A stretch of 64,000 bases of DNA from a virus: IMG/VR virus record IMGVR_UViG_3300035659_000003, positions 1-64,000 of that record. One strand, given 5' to 3'. The translations under genes and the position numbers were made by a program. The first letter of the stretch is position 1; the number at the start of each line of letters is the position of its first letter. This document shows positions 39,431 through 46,792 of the stretch, one piece after another. The notes under the pieces were generated by a model. It saw only the letters and a program-made list of their open reading frames with translations, was not told the DNA's origin and searched no databases.

Positions 39431-39889
39431 CTAGTAAGTCCTCTCCTCGTCGCAGAGGATGTAGTCTACCTGCACCTCGACGGAACCCGTGGCCGCGCCT
39501 GCAGTTATCACAACAAGATTGATGGGCTGCTCCGCCGCTACCCTATTAGCCAACGGAAGAACCGCGCCGTAGACTAGGGTGTCGTCCGCCGCTGCTGCCA
39601 ACTCTGTGATCAAACGGTTACCCGCACCTGCTGCAGAATCATAGAGAGCCGGAGCTAGGACGTTGATGCTGGTAAGGTTGGCGACGCTCTCGCCCATAAC
39701 CTTGACGTCAACAATGCGAACAGGAACGGTAGGAATGCCCACGATCGCGCGGATCGTGCTTGCGCCCGCCTGAGTAATCTTAACCGGCCCAAATGTGCGC
39801 AGGGCCTCCTGACCCTTACCGAGTTCGTCGCGGACGCGCTTTGCGGTGCTATAAAGAACACGCTGTCTTCGTGCTGCTGGGTACGCCAT
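39431..39889 (-). CDS. Tandem structural paralogue, copy 1
   Basis: I use the ATG at 39889 (MAYPAARRQRVLYSTAKR), aligned with copy 2; a GTG two codons earlier is possible. Paralogous to the next gene over its full length. First gene after the capsid; see copy 2 for the likely role. Confidence 0.7.
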   Translation of the reverse strand: MAYPAARRQRVLYSTAKRVRDELGKGQEALRTFGPVKITQAGASTIRAIVGIPTVPVRIVDVKVMGESVANLTSINVLAPALYDSAAGAGNRLITELAAAADDTLVYGAVLPLANRVAAEQPINLVVITAGAATGSVEVQVDYILCDEERTY

Positions 39890-39966
39890 CGTCACTATTC
39901 CTCTCTGGGAGGGGGGCCATGGGACTCCCCGCCTATGCTTTTCGCCTCTTCCCGTGTGAGCGCCAG

Positions 39967-39994
39967 GGCCGGAGAAAGGAGGCGAACTCCGGCC
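39967..39994 (-). other. Hairpin in the gap after the capsid gene
   Basis: ggccggag / ctccggcc arms, eight perfect pairs, with a 12-nt loop. The 190-nt gap 39896-40085 also holds ACATAGTAAG right after the capsid stop, similar to the end of the class B promoters but lacking CGTC, and a leader with GAGAGGA for copy 1. No long T-run, so it may reduce readthrough from the capsid gene or stabilise its message. Confidence 0.45.
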
Positions 39995-40085
39995 TGCGCC
40001 ATTTCAGCTTTCGCTGTCGTCCTTTTAACCAAGGAAGGGGGCTAGGCGGATGCCGTAACCCCGTCCCTTACTATGTTGTCCTTGT

Positions 40086-41507
40086 TTACGTCAGGTTGAC
40101 GCCGTCGCTCAAGTCGACGATCTTCGCCTGCTTCCTGAAGTCCATGCAGCGGAGGTTGAAGGCGGTAAGGTAGATGGCCTTGATGCCGAGCATGTTGTTC
40201 TGGAGGTAGTCACGGGATTCCATATACTGGGTGGTGAAGAGAACCGGAATCTCGAGGAACCGAGTGTCCATCACGTACACGTTCGGGCCGCGCTTCTCGT
40301 CACCGGCAGCCGCCAACTGGTAGCTAGTCGGGGTATCGAAGTCGTGGAAGACTGGGATGCCCTTGTAGGTTGCCACCTGGAAGCCGGTCGGGTAACCCTT
40401 CAGCGTGCCTTCGCCGCCGAGCTTGACCTGGAACTCGCCTTCACCGATGAAGTGCTGGTTGGCCTGGAGAATGGTTCCCAGTCGGGTCAACTGCTCGATG
40501 CCGGTTGTGACTAGGTCGGGCTCGCCGCCGTTCCGACGTACCCTGTCAATGGCCTGGTCTAGCAGGACAGTGCTCAGGTGCCGGAGTGGAGCCGCTGCGG
40601 AAGCAGCCTCAAACACGTTGCCTGCGTTCCAGGCCAGGGCATCGCGGTCGGCAAGAACGAGGGAGCCGTAGCCCGCAACTTCGGCGTTGGTGAACGTCGC
40701 GCCGTTGCGGATACGGGCCGTCTGGTCGACCACGTCGTCGAGGCTGTAGGAAGCGCCGCGATCGCGTGCGTAGAGGATGCGGTCGGTTGTGGTGATCTGG
40801 TCAAACGTGGCCACCGTGTCGGAAGTGATGCCGGTGCAGATGATGTCCTGTGCCTGACCTGCCTCGCGGAACGTGTCGCCCACGTTCAGCCACGAGGTGT
40901 CGATCAAGGTGACCGCGCCTGCAGGAGCAGCGCCTAGCACGATGCGCTGGTCACTAGATGCCAGAAGCATCTGGTTGAGGCGCTTCGTGTGGTCGATCAT
41001 CGCAGTCTCCTGCGCTACCGCCAGGGCGTCCCCGATACCACCCTCCAGGGTGCCCAGGAACTGTGCCAGAGCGGAAACGCCGATGGACGTCACGATGAAT
41101 CTCGGCTGGATGTAGACGGTCTGCAGGTCAGGGCTGTCGATGTCCGGCAGGGCCGCGACTTCCGTCACGGGCCGAGTCGAACGGTTACGACCAGACCGAA
41201 TCCTGTAACCTGTGGTTGGCCCCCACGCCACCTTTCGGAGCAGGTTGAACACCCTGGTCTGGGAGTTCAAACTATCCCAGACTTTGGCTCCAAAAGTATT
41301 GACAAAAAAGTCACCCGCAATGAATGCATCGGCAGGCGGGGACGAGGTGATGTCCTTCTGGAGGAGGCCGGAGCCTGGGCCGAAGTAGCCGTAGCGGAGT
41401 TCGCGGGGACTAGAGCCACCAGGAACGCGCTGCAGCCAGTCGGCTAGAGTTCTCGGACTCCAGTTGATGGCCTTGTTTAGTTGGCTGTTGCGGTAAGAGC
41501 TTCCCAT
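40086..41507 (-). CDS. Major capsid protein, HK97-like (putative)
   Basis: 473 aa. Long N-terminal region, then an alpha/beta core with a spine-helix-like stretch (GIGDALAVAQETAMIDHTKR) and a C-terminal A-domain pattern (GYPTGFQVATYKGIPVFHDF, NVYVMDTRFLEIPVLFT). Length and position after an acidic scaffold-like gene support the call. Cleavage by a protease is not evident from sequence. Confidence 0.8.
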   Translation of the reverse strand: MGSSYRNSQLNKAINWSPRTLADWLQRVPGGSSPRELRYGYFGPGSGLLQKDITSSPPADAFIAGDFFVNTFGAKVWDSLNSQTRVFNLLRKVAWGPTTGYRIRSGRNRSTRPVTEVAALPDIDSPDLQTVYIQPRFIVTSIGVSALAQFLGTLEGGIGDALAVAQETAMIDHTKRLNQMLLASSDQRIVLGAAPAGAVTLIDTSWLNVGDTFREAGQAQDIICTGITSDTVATFDQITTTDRILYARDRGASYSLDDVVDQTARIRNGATFTNAEVAGYGSLVLADRDALAWNAGNVFEAASAAAPLRHLSTVLLDQAIDRVRRNGGEPDLVTTGIEQLTRLGTILQANQHFIGEGEFQVKLGGEGTLKGYPTGFQVATYKGIPVFHDFDTPTSYQLAAAGDEKRGPNVYVMDTRFLEIPVLFTTQYMESRDYLQNNMLGIKAIYLTAFNLRCMDFRKQAKIVDLSDGVNLT

Positions 41508-41525
41508 CGTGGTATCGCCCCTCCC

Positions 41526-42287
41526 CTAGATGATCGAATCCGGCAGATCACCGACCGCAACGCGGAAGCGGTTGATCTCCTGGAAACTCATGCCGCGAGC
41601 CCGATCTTCCAGCTCGCCCAGGTCAGGCGTGGGCTCCGACGGGGTCTTCCCCACGGTCGGGCCAACGGCCTTCTTGATGATGCCCGCCGAAACGAGAGCG
41701 GCCTTGATCTCTGCATTCTCGTCGAAGAGCTTCTTGAGGGTCGGCCCCATCTTGCTCTTCGGGATGATTGTGGCGTCGGCAGGCCAGTCCTTGGTGTCGG
41801 GAGTGATGGGAGGGTTACCTGGAACGTCCGAGTCCTTCTCGCCGAAATTGCTAGAGGCGTCGTCCTTGTCCACCTTGGCCTTGCGGGCCATACTGACCAG
41901 GCCAGGCACGTTCTTGGTGTCCTCTTCCGAACCGCTATAGCTCTCCGGCGACCCTAGATCGCTGTCGCCGTAGGGACTAAAGTCGGACTCGGTTGCGGAC
42001 TCGCCCAACTCGAACTCGTCCTCTTCGGGGGCCTCTTCGTCCTCCTCGGAGTCTTCGTCGCTGTCGAGCGCCATGACATGCTTGGTCAGGGCGGACATGG
42101 AGCGGGTAAGGTCAAGCATCAGCGTTGCCTGCTCGCGCAGGGCCTTGCTGAGCGAACTCACCTTGGTCTCTAGCGACTCAGCGGAATCCTCGTCGTCGTC
42201 CCCCTCGTCCTCGGACAGGAGAGACTCCAGGCTTTCCTCGTCATCGCCCTCGGGATTGTCTGCCAGACGTAGAAGTCTCTTATTCAT
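41526..42287 (-). CDS. Scaffold-like acidic capsid assembly protein
   Basis: 253 aa with long acidic, unfolded stretches (EGDDEESLESLLSEDEGD; DSDEDSEEDEEAPEEDEF), a coiled coil (VSSLSKALREQATLMLDLTR) and a helical C-terminus (LGELEDRARGMSFQEINRFR). Immediately upstream of the capsid gene, a scaffold role fits. A GGAGG ribosome binding site is present about 15 nt upstream, and the gene has its own promoter. Confidence 0.65.
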   Translation of the reverse strand: MNKRLLRLADNPEGDDEESLESLLSEDEGDDDEDSAESLETKVSSLSKALREQATLMLDLTRSMSALTKHVMALDSDEDSEEDEEAPEEDEFELGESATESDFSPYGDSDLGSPESYSGSEEDTKNVPGLVSMARKAKVDKDDASSNFGEKDSDVPGNPPITPDTKDWPADATIIPKSKMGPTLKKLFDENAEIKAALVSAGIIKKAVGPTVGKTPSEPTPDLGELEDRARGMSFQEINRFRVAVGDLPDSII

Positions 42288-42336
42288 ACGAAAACAACCT
42301 CCAACGTTGCGCTACACTCCCAGCTATTCGATGCGT

Positions 42337-42368
42337 AGCATATCATAATGGAGGCAGTTCTGACAGAG
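42337..42368 (-). promoter_or_regulatory. Extended -10 promoter before the scaffold and capsid genes
   Basis: TGA-TATGCT (-10 at 42342-42337) with a weak TGTCAG-like -35 about 17 nt upstream. It lies directly downstream of a terminator and 50 nt before the start codon. Fits a promoter for the late head genes. Confidence 0.5.
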
Positions 42369-42400
42369 CTACAATAACAAAGGGCCGCCCGAAGGCGACC
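42369..42400 (-). terminator. Intrinsic terminator with UUCG tetraloop
   Basis: On the minus strand GGTCGCC-TTCG-GGCGGCC is followed by CTTTGTTATTGT. It separates the tRNA/holin-like region from the scaffold promoter. The rest of the gap 42401-42512 shows no gene. Confidence 0.75.
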
Positions 42401-42512
42401 TATCTCGGCGGAGCATCAAACCGCCCGCCAATCACACAGCGTAGTTGTTCCCCTTACCCACCCTCGGCAGGCATTATGCCCGCCTACTCCGAACAGCCCT
42501 CTCGCGAAGCTG

Positions 42513-42710
42513 CTAAGTTATTGGTGGCTTCCTGTTTTGCCACGCAGTCACGCCCGCCAGGACGGGAGCCATGACCCACAGCAGCAACAGGGCCTCCTCT
42601 GGTACGGCGTAACCCTCGTGTAGAGCGTACAGCAACGCCGCGTAGCCGACTAGCATCGCCCCGAACGGGGCCGCAACGTCCTGTATGATCTGTGCAACGG
42701 CTTGAAACAT
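42513..42710 (-). CDS. Small two-TM membrane protein, holin candidate (65 aa)
   Basis: Two hydrophobic helices (residues about 14-32 and 38-56) and a basic C-terminus (WQNRKPPIT). A short amphipathic N-terminal helix precedes them. Size and topology fit class II holins. An endolysin-like glycosidase is 4 kb upstream in the transcript, not adjacent. Confidence 0.5.
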   Translation of the reverse strand: MFQAVAQIIQDVAAPFGAMLVGYAALLYALHEGYAVPEEALLLLWVMAPVLAGVTAWQNRKPPIT

Positions 42711-42726
42711 AAGTGGTTCTCCTTCA

Positions 42727-42800
42727 TGGTCGGGAGAGGAGGAATTGAACCTCCGCTTCCTGGCCCCAAACCAGGGGTGCTACCGTAACACTTCCCCCCG
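42727..42800 (-). tRNA. tRNA-Pro (anticodon TGG)
   Basis: Folds as a standard cloverleaf on the minus strand: CGGGGGG acceptor pairing with TCTCCCG through two G-U pairs, D arm, anticodon loop TTTGGGG between CCTGG/CCAGG, T arm GGAGG-TTCAATT-CCTCC, and an encoded ACCA end. It abuts the tRNA-Ala with no spacer. Confidence 0.92.
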
Positions 42801-42875
42801 TGGTGGACTTGTTCAGACTCGAACTGAAATCTCGCCGCTTGCAGGGCGGCTGCTCGCCCGTTGAGCTACAAGCCC
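42801..42875 (-). tRNA. tRNA-Ala (anticodon TGC) with unusual C33
   Basis: Cloverleaf: GGGCTTG/CAAGTCC acceptor, GCTC/GAGC D stem, GCCGC/GCGGC anticodon stem, loop CCTGCAA, T arm TTCAG-TTCGAGT-CTGAA, encoded ACCA. Position 33, normally T, is C. Its 3' 63 nt overlap the end of the HNH reading frame. Confidence 0.85.
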
Positions 42876-43343
42876 GATGATATAGTCCTGCCCAAACCGC
42901 CCCTTCTCCGTGTGGTGTGTTGGGCACAACACCTGCAGATTCTCGATTTCGTTATTAGTGCGGTCGCCGTCAATGTGATCCACCTCGACGCAGATTCCCG
43001 CATAGCCACAAACGCAGCACACCGGCCCGAGCAATCTAAGTGCTCTGTCTCGATAGCTAGCAGCGCCGGTCGTCCTTGCCGCCCCCGCGCGGTAGCCTAA
43101 CCGTCGCGCCTCATCAGAATCCTGACAGGCAGGGCCACAAAAGAAGAAACCAGTCTTGTTACCCTTGATACGACTAGGCATCCGATGAACTGCTGTTCCG
43201 CACACGGAGCAGGGCAGGAAATGGCTCGCACGCACTTGGTGCCACACGCACCGGCATCCCTCCTTGTGAGGATGAGGCCGTCGGGCCATCTCTGGTTGCC
43301 CGCCGTGAAACGGACATTGACACCCTACCTTATGTGCACCCAT
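42813..43343 (-). CDS. HNH endonuclease whose end overlaps tRNA-Ala
   Basis: Up to 176 aa. HNH core: CVCGYAGICVEVDHIDGDR, NLQVLCPTHH. The N-terminal part has two copies of HK(V/E)GC(Q/R)C(P/V)(F/W)H and a CSVCG/CGPAC zinc site. The ATG at 43343 has no clear Shine-Dalgarno sequence; MARRPHPHKEG, further in, is an alternative. The last 21 codons lie within the tRNA-Ala gene, so translation and tRNA maturation share the sequence. Probably a mobile endonuclease inserted beside the tRNA pair. Confidence 0.8.
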   Translation of the reverse strand: MGAHKVGCQCPFHGGQPEMARRPHPHKEGCRCVWHQVRASHFLPCSVCGTAVHRMPSRIKGNKTGFFFCGPACQDSDEARRLGYRAGAARTTGAASYRDRALRLLGPVCCVCGYAGICVEVDHIDGDRTNNEIENLQVLCPTHHTEKGRFGQDYIIGLVAQRASSRPASGEISVRV

Positions 43344-43507
43344 TACAAAAATAGAAGCCCCGCACTCCCCGCGACCGTCGCCGCAGGTGGCGGCCCCTTG
43401 CAGGGCCTAAAATCGCACCGGCCAGGGTCTCATCATGAGTTGAGGGCCGCCCCTGTGTCCAGCGCGTAACCTTGCCAGGGTGGAACCAGTCCACCCCTGC
43501 AACGGAC
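43344..43507 (-). ncRNA. Structured leader or small RNA behind a promoter
   Basis: Downstream of the promoter at 43508-43535 about 165 nt lack a convincing gene but can form three stable hairpins: GGGTGGA/TCCACCC, CTC/GAG with a short loop, and GGCCC/GGGCC. GGCGGCC and GGCCGCC further pair over about 50 nt. It may be a leader of the HNH/tRNA transcript, a tRNA-processing element or a small RNA. No T-arm or anticodon can be found, so it is not a tRNA. Confidence 0.35.
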
Positions 43508-43535
43508 AGTATACCACAAGCGCTGGTGCCTACAA
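43508..43535 (-). promoter_or_regulatory. Host-type promoter of the HNH-tRNA transcript
   Basis: TTGTAG (43535-43530), 16-nt spacer, TATACT (43513-43508) with an extended-10 TGG. The -35 overlaps the stop codon of the DUF1003 gene. Likely starts the transcript for the leader, HNH gene and the tRNA pair, ending at the terminator near 42.37 kb. Confidence 0.65.
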
Positions 43536-43922
43536 GGGCTTTTCGTCGGCCTTCCGAACACGCTTCTCAACGCGAGCAACGGACTTCTGCAGGGCCTCCA
43601 TACCGGCGCGCAGGACGTCGAGGTCGGTCTGAATCTCATCCAGGTCTTCGTCGAATTCCTTATCCTCCGCCTCTTCCTCTTCGGCCTGCTCCTCGATGGT
43701 CTCCTCTAGGCGGTGCTGGGCCAGGAGAATAAACGCCGCGAGGAAGATGGCCTCCAGGGATACCACCATCGTCAGCAGGCTATAAGGCCAGGGATCGCCG
43801 AGGCGTCCGCCCAGGACTAGCCAAAGAGTAAACCCCACGATATGCAGGTAGACGAAGAGGGGGCTGCCCGCGAAGCGGGACACCCACAGCGCGAAGCGCG
43901 TCTCCAGATCGTGCAGCCTCAC
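43530..43922 (-). CDS. DUF1003-family membrane protein
   Basis: 130 aa, GTG start with GAGAGGGGG upstream. Matches the DUF1003 pattern: RFAGSPLFVYLHIVGFTLWL, then DPWPYSLLTMVVSLEAIFLA, giving two TM helices, and a very acidic coiled-coil tail (EEQAEEEEAEDKEFDEDLDE). Inner-membrane location expected. Role in a phage unknown. The 93-nt gap 43923-44015 holds only its leader. Confidence 0.8.
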   Translation of the reverse strand: MRLHDLETRFALWVSRFAGSPLFVYLHIVGFTLWLVLGGRLGDPWPYSLLTMVVSLEAIFLAAFILLAQHRLEETIEEQAEEEEAEDKEFDEDLDEIQTDLDVLRAGMEALQKSVARVEKRVRKADEKPL

Positions 43923-44015
43923 AGCGGCCCCCTCTCTTGACAGGGTGCCCTCCCCCGCCCTGGTGCGTCAAGGGGCCAGGATTTGCCCCACAACGCGGCA
44001 GGATTGGCCCCAGAC

Positions 44016-44651
44016 CTAAGCCTGCGGTGTCCGCGCCCGTGCGTGGATCAAGAACTTCTGCGAGCTTAGGTAATCGTACCCAGGGGGGTCAGTGCCGTAG
44101 CGGATCGTGACCTGACCCTCGTAGAGTCCTGGCGTCCTAAAGACGTATCCGGACTGCAGCGCCACGTGGCCCTGTAGTGAGTTTAGAATCTGGCAGGGCG
44201 CGCTAGTCAAGAGCTTCGTGCCCTTGTAGCGCGAGACGTAAACCGTCACCAACGTGAGAACCTGAAGCTGGACATTTGAATCGTCCGAGTGCAGCGCGAT
44301 GGACGTGCCCTCCTGCGCGCGATCAGCCGTGAAGACATCGCCTGCGCGAAGCGTCACGAGCAGGGTCTCGGAACCGATAGACACGCGGTAAGGAGTCGCG
44401 GGTGGCGGAGTCGCCAGCGGGAAGAGCGTGCCCTGTCCGGCGTGCAGGCTGAAGACGACGGGGTCGTCAACGTCGTTCATCGGGCCGTCGAGCTGACCGG
44501 AGATCGCAGTAGGAGGCTCCAGGTCGACGTACCCGCCGTCGTCGTAGACTAGCCAAATGTCAAGGTCAGGCAGCGTATCCCCGACCCACACCGTGAGCGG
44601 GCCAGCGAAAGAGGCCAGTAGCTCTCGAGTCGTCTGATAGTCCATTGTCAT
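44016..44651 (-). CDS. Tail-fibre-associated beta protein (211 aa)
   Basis: Start ATG 44651 with GGAGGG upstream. Residues 65-130 (NDVDDPVVFSLHAGQG ... AGDVFTADRAQEGTSIALH) match the N-terminal domain of the large fibre at 48073-50130 (NNVDDPVIVTLNAGEG ... VGDVLTATRADEGTVIAVH). The rest is beta-rich. Likely anchors to the same tail-tip site or forms part of the fibre network. Confidence 0.65.
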   Translation of the reverse strand: MTMDYQTTRELLASFAGPLTVWVGDTLPDLDIWLVYDDGGYVDLEPPTAISGQLDGPMNDVDDPVVFSLHAGQGTLFPLATPPPATPYRVSIGSETLLVTLRAGDVFTADRAQEGTSIALHSDDSNVQLQVLTLVTVYVSRYKGTKLLTSAPCQILNSLQGHVALQSGYVFRTPGLYEGQVTIRYGTDPPGYDYLSSQKFLIHARARTPQA

Positions 44652-44655
44652 TATG

Positions 44656-46650
44656 TTACCCTCCAGGGCCAATCACGCGCAGGCGAAGTCTGCCGTGTCC
44701 TACCAGCAGCCGCAAGGCCGCCAGAACCAGCGCCGCCGTCGAGTACGAAGCCGTATCTAGCCCTGCGCCGGTGTCCGCTAGCGTGATCAAAATCCGTGCA
44801 ACCTCGGCGCTCACACCGGCGTCCGTCAGGAACAGCCGGATGTCCGCATACTCCGCGCCAGTGCCCGCCTCCAAGACCTGCTTGCTTGCGAACCCGACGA
44901 TCTCCGCTGCCGCGCCGACCTCTGTGGCGTAGTGAAGGATCGCCGCAACATCTGTACCGGAGCCTGGATCGTTGAAGAGCAGCAAGAGCCCGTAGGTGTC
45001 CACGCCCGCGCCCGCTTCTGCAACAGGCAGGTTGAGGAGCAGTGCGTCGGCTCCGCTGCCGACCTCGGCGGCGAAAATCCACGGGATATAGGGCGGAGGG
45101 CCTTCGTCTCCCACCCCAACATCGGTGGTAAGGACACCAGGCATGAACTCAAGCTCTACGCCGAGGCCGTACTCCAGCAGGGTGGCAGGGAGGATGTTCG
45201 CTAGGGCTTCGGTGCCCACGCCAGTCTCGAAGAGTTCCCACAGCTTGTCGTAGATCTCTATGCCGAGACCCACGTCGTCTAGCAGCAGGTTGAGGAGCAA
45301 CACGTCTAGCCCAGAACCCGCCTCAACTAGGGGCAGGATAAGCTGCATGCTATCGGCACCAGCGCCAGACTCCGGCGTTAGCGAGACAACCCCCAGCATC
45401 GAAACTGCATCAAGGCCCTCCCCCAGCTCCGTGGCAGGCCGCGTAGTTATCAGGGGCAGGGTGCCCGTGTAAACGCAGTTCGGCCCCCCGACCGCGTCGG
45501 TCTGGCTCCAGGCGATCATATAGATAGCACCTGGCAAGCTGTTGCTAGGTGTGTTAATCCAGTCCCACTCCTCGCCGGTCGCGTCCTCTTGGTAGAGGAA
45601 TAGCGCGGCCCAGTTCTGCTCCGTTGCCCAGTAAATGGTGCGGGTGACCGCGCCGTCGTCGCGTATCCAGTACATCCGGTAGTAGTAACCGTCCCAGGTG
45701 ATATCGGCTGAGAGCGTCCCGTCCAGCACGCAGACCTGCGTCGGGCCGGACAGCAAGGTGCCGTCTACTCCGTACTTGCGGAAGTAGGGCGTCTCGTTAT
45801 AGATATAGCACACCCCGACGTCGAGGGCCGCATACGTATTGCCCGACAGAGAAAAGCCCTCGCTCTCGTCCGCCACCCACTGCTCGATGCTGGTGTAGAC
45901 GACGGCGCTTGAGCCCCAGGCCACGTCAGTCGCCTTGTAGAGAACCAGCGAGCCGCCCGCGCGGGCGAGAACGAAGGTATAGGCACCCACCTGAATCATC
46001 GACGCCTTGTCGCTACCGCTTGCGGGTAGGACGTTCGGCGTCTCAACCGCGTTCTGCAGCGTCCATGGGGCCTGCGCGGTGAACTGTGCCCAGTCCCGTG
46101 TCGTGGCGGTCTTGCGAAGAGCGAGAACCTGTAGCTTGCCGTCTGCCGCGCCGGACAAGACCGCGTTTCGGTAGCCCGCAGCCAGCGCACCAAAGGAGAG
46201 CGCGATCTCGTTGCTCACTCGCCAGACAGGACTGGCGGTGTAGGTGAGGGTGCGATACCAGACGTCGTCACCCAGGGTCGGGTCGCCCCACCTACTGTAG
46301 ACGACATGGATGTCATTGGTAACGGGATCAGCAACAGCAGAGGCGTAAACGTCCGTGCGAGAGCTGATTAGCGCAGGGGCTGTCCACGTAGCGCCGTAGT
46401 CAACGGTGACAGAATACATCAGCCCCGCCGCGCCCTCTTGGTAGATCACCATCATGGCGAAGGGCGTGGCAATACAGATGGGCGAGTAGGGATGCGCGGT
46501 CGCCTTTTGGCTTGCCGAGGTGTCAACGCAGGTAACAAGCGCGTCGCCCCAGATCGCGGGGATATCAAGACCGGAACCGGCGTCCGCCGCCCCAAGTTCC
46601 GAGGTCTCCCAGGCGTCTAGGAAGTATCTATCTAGGTATGAGGTGTCCAT
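44656..46650 (-). CDS. Fibre-like protein: sialidase-type propeller plus GxG(x)D repeats
   Basis: 664 aa. Residues 45-400 look like a beta propeller with an Asp-box motif (SVTVDYGATWTAP). The C-terminal 270 residues carry about 11 repeats near 20-25 residues long of the form (E/D)xGxGx(D/E): EAGSGLD, DVGLGIE, ETGVGTE, EVGSGAD, EAGAGVD, DPGSGTD, EAGTGAE, DTGAGLD. Probably a receptor-binding appendage. The Gly at each repeat suggests a beta-solenoid or helical stalk. Confidence 0.65.
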   Translation of the reverse strand: MDTSYLDRYFLDAWETSELGAADAGSGLDIPAIWGDALVTCVDTSASQKATAHPYSPICIATPFAMMVIYQEGAAGLMYSVTVDYGATWTAPALISSRTDVYASAVADPVTNDIHVVYSRWGDPTLGDDVWYRTLTYTASPVWRVSNEIALSFGALAAGYRNAVLSGAADGKLQVLALRKTATTRDWAQFTAQAPWTLQNAVETPNVLPASGSDKASMIQVGAYTFVLARAGGSLVLYKATDVAWGSSAVVYTSIEQWVADESEGFSLSGNTYAALDVGVCYIYNETPYFRKYGVDGTLLSGPTQVCVLDGTLSADITWDGYYYRMYWIRDDGAVTRTIYWATEQNWAALFLYQEDATGEEWDWINTPSNSLPGAIYMIAWSQTDAVGGPNCVYTGTLPLITTRPATELGEGLDAVSMLGVVSLTPESGAGADSMQLILPLVEAGSGLDVLLLNLLLDDVGLGIEIYDKLWELFETGVGTEALANILPATLLEYGLGVELEFMPGVLTTDVGVGDEGPPPYIPWIFAAEVGSGADALLLNLPVAEAGAGVDTYGLLLLFNDPGSGTDVAAILHYATEVGAAAEIVGFASKQVLEAGTGAEYADIRLFLTDAGVSAEVARILITLADTGAGLDTASYSTAALVLAALRLLVGHGRLRLRVIGPGG

Positions 46651-46792
46651 CGTGAGCCTGCTCTAGCCTTTTCGCTTTCTCTACAGCTATGCGCCAGAGC
46701 AGCTTCACAGATGCACCATCCGTCTTGTGCGACAGCCTTTTGCGCCGCTGCTCTTCGCGACGCTCTCCTTTAGTCTCATCCCTATTCAACAT
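46628..46792 (-). CDS. 54-aa charged hypothetical protein
   Basis: ATG 46792 lies inside the end of the lysin gene with AAGGTGG upstream, and the reading overlaps the start of the fibre-like gene by 23 nt. Helical, alternating Lys/Arg and Glu (NRDETKGERREEQRRKRL). Coupling supports it; function unknown. Confidence 0.45.
   Translation of the reverse strand: MLNRDETKGERREEQRRKRLSHKTDGASVKLLWRIAVEKAKRLEQAHDGHLIPR

Noticed and set aside
40066-40078. Sixth ECF-type element after the capsid gene
   Set aside because: ACATAGTAAG resembles the end of class B, but CGTC is replaced by ACAA and no GTRAC is found at the right distance.
43390-43460. Third tRNA in the region with the tRNA pair
   Set aside because: GGCGGCC/GGCCGCC could be an acceptor stem followed by ACC, but there is no T arm (TTC motif) and no anticodon arm of the right size.
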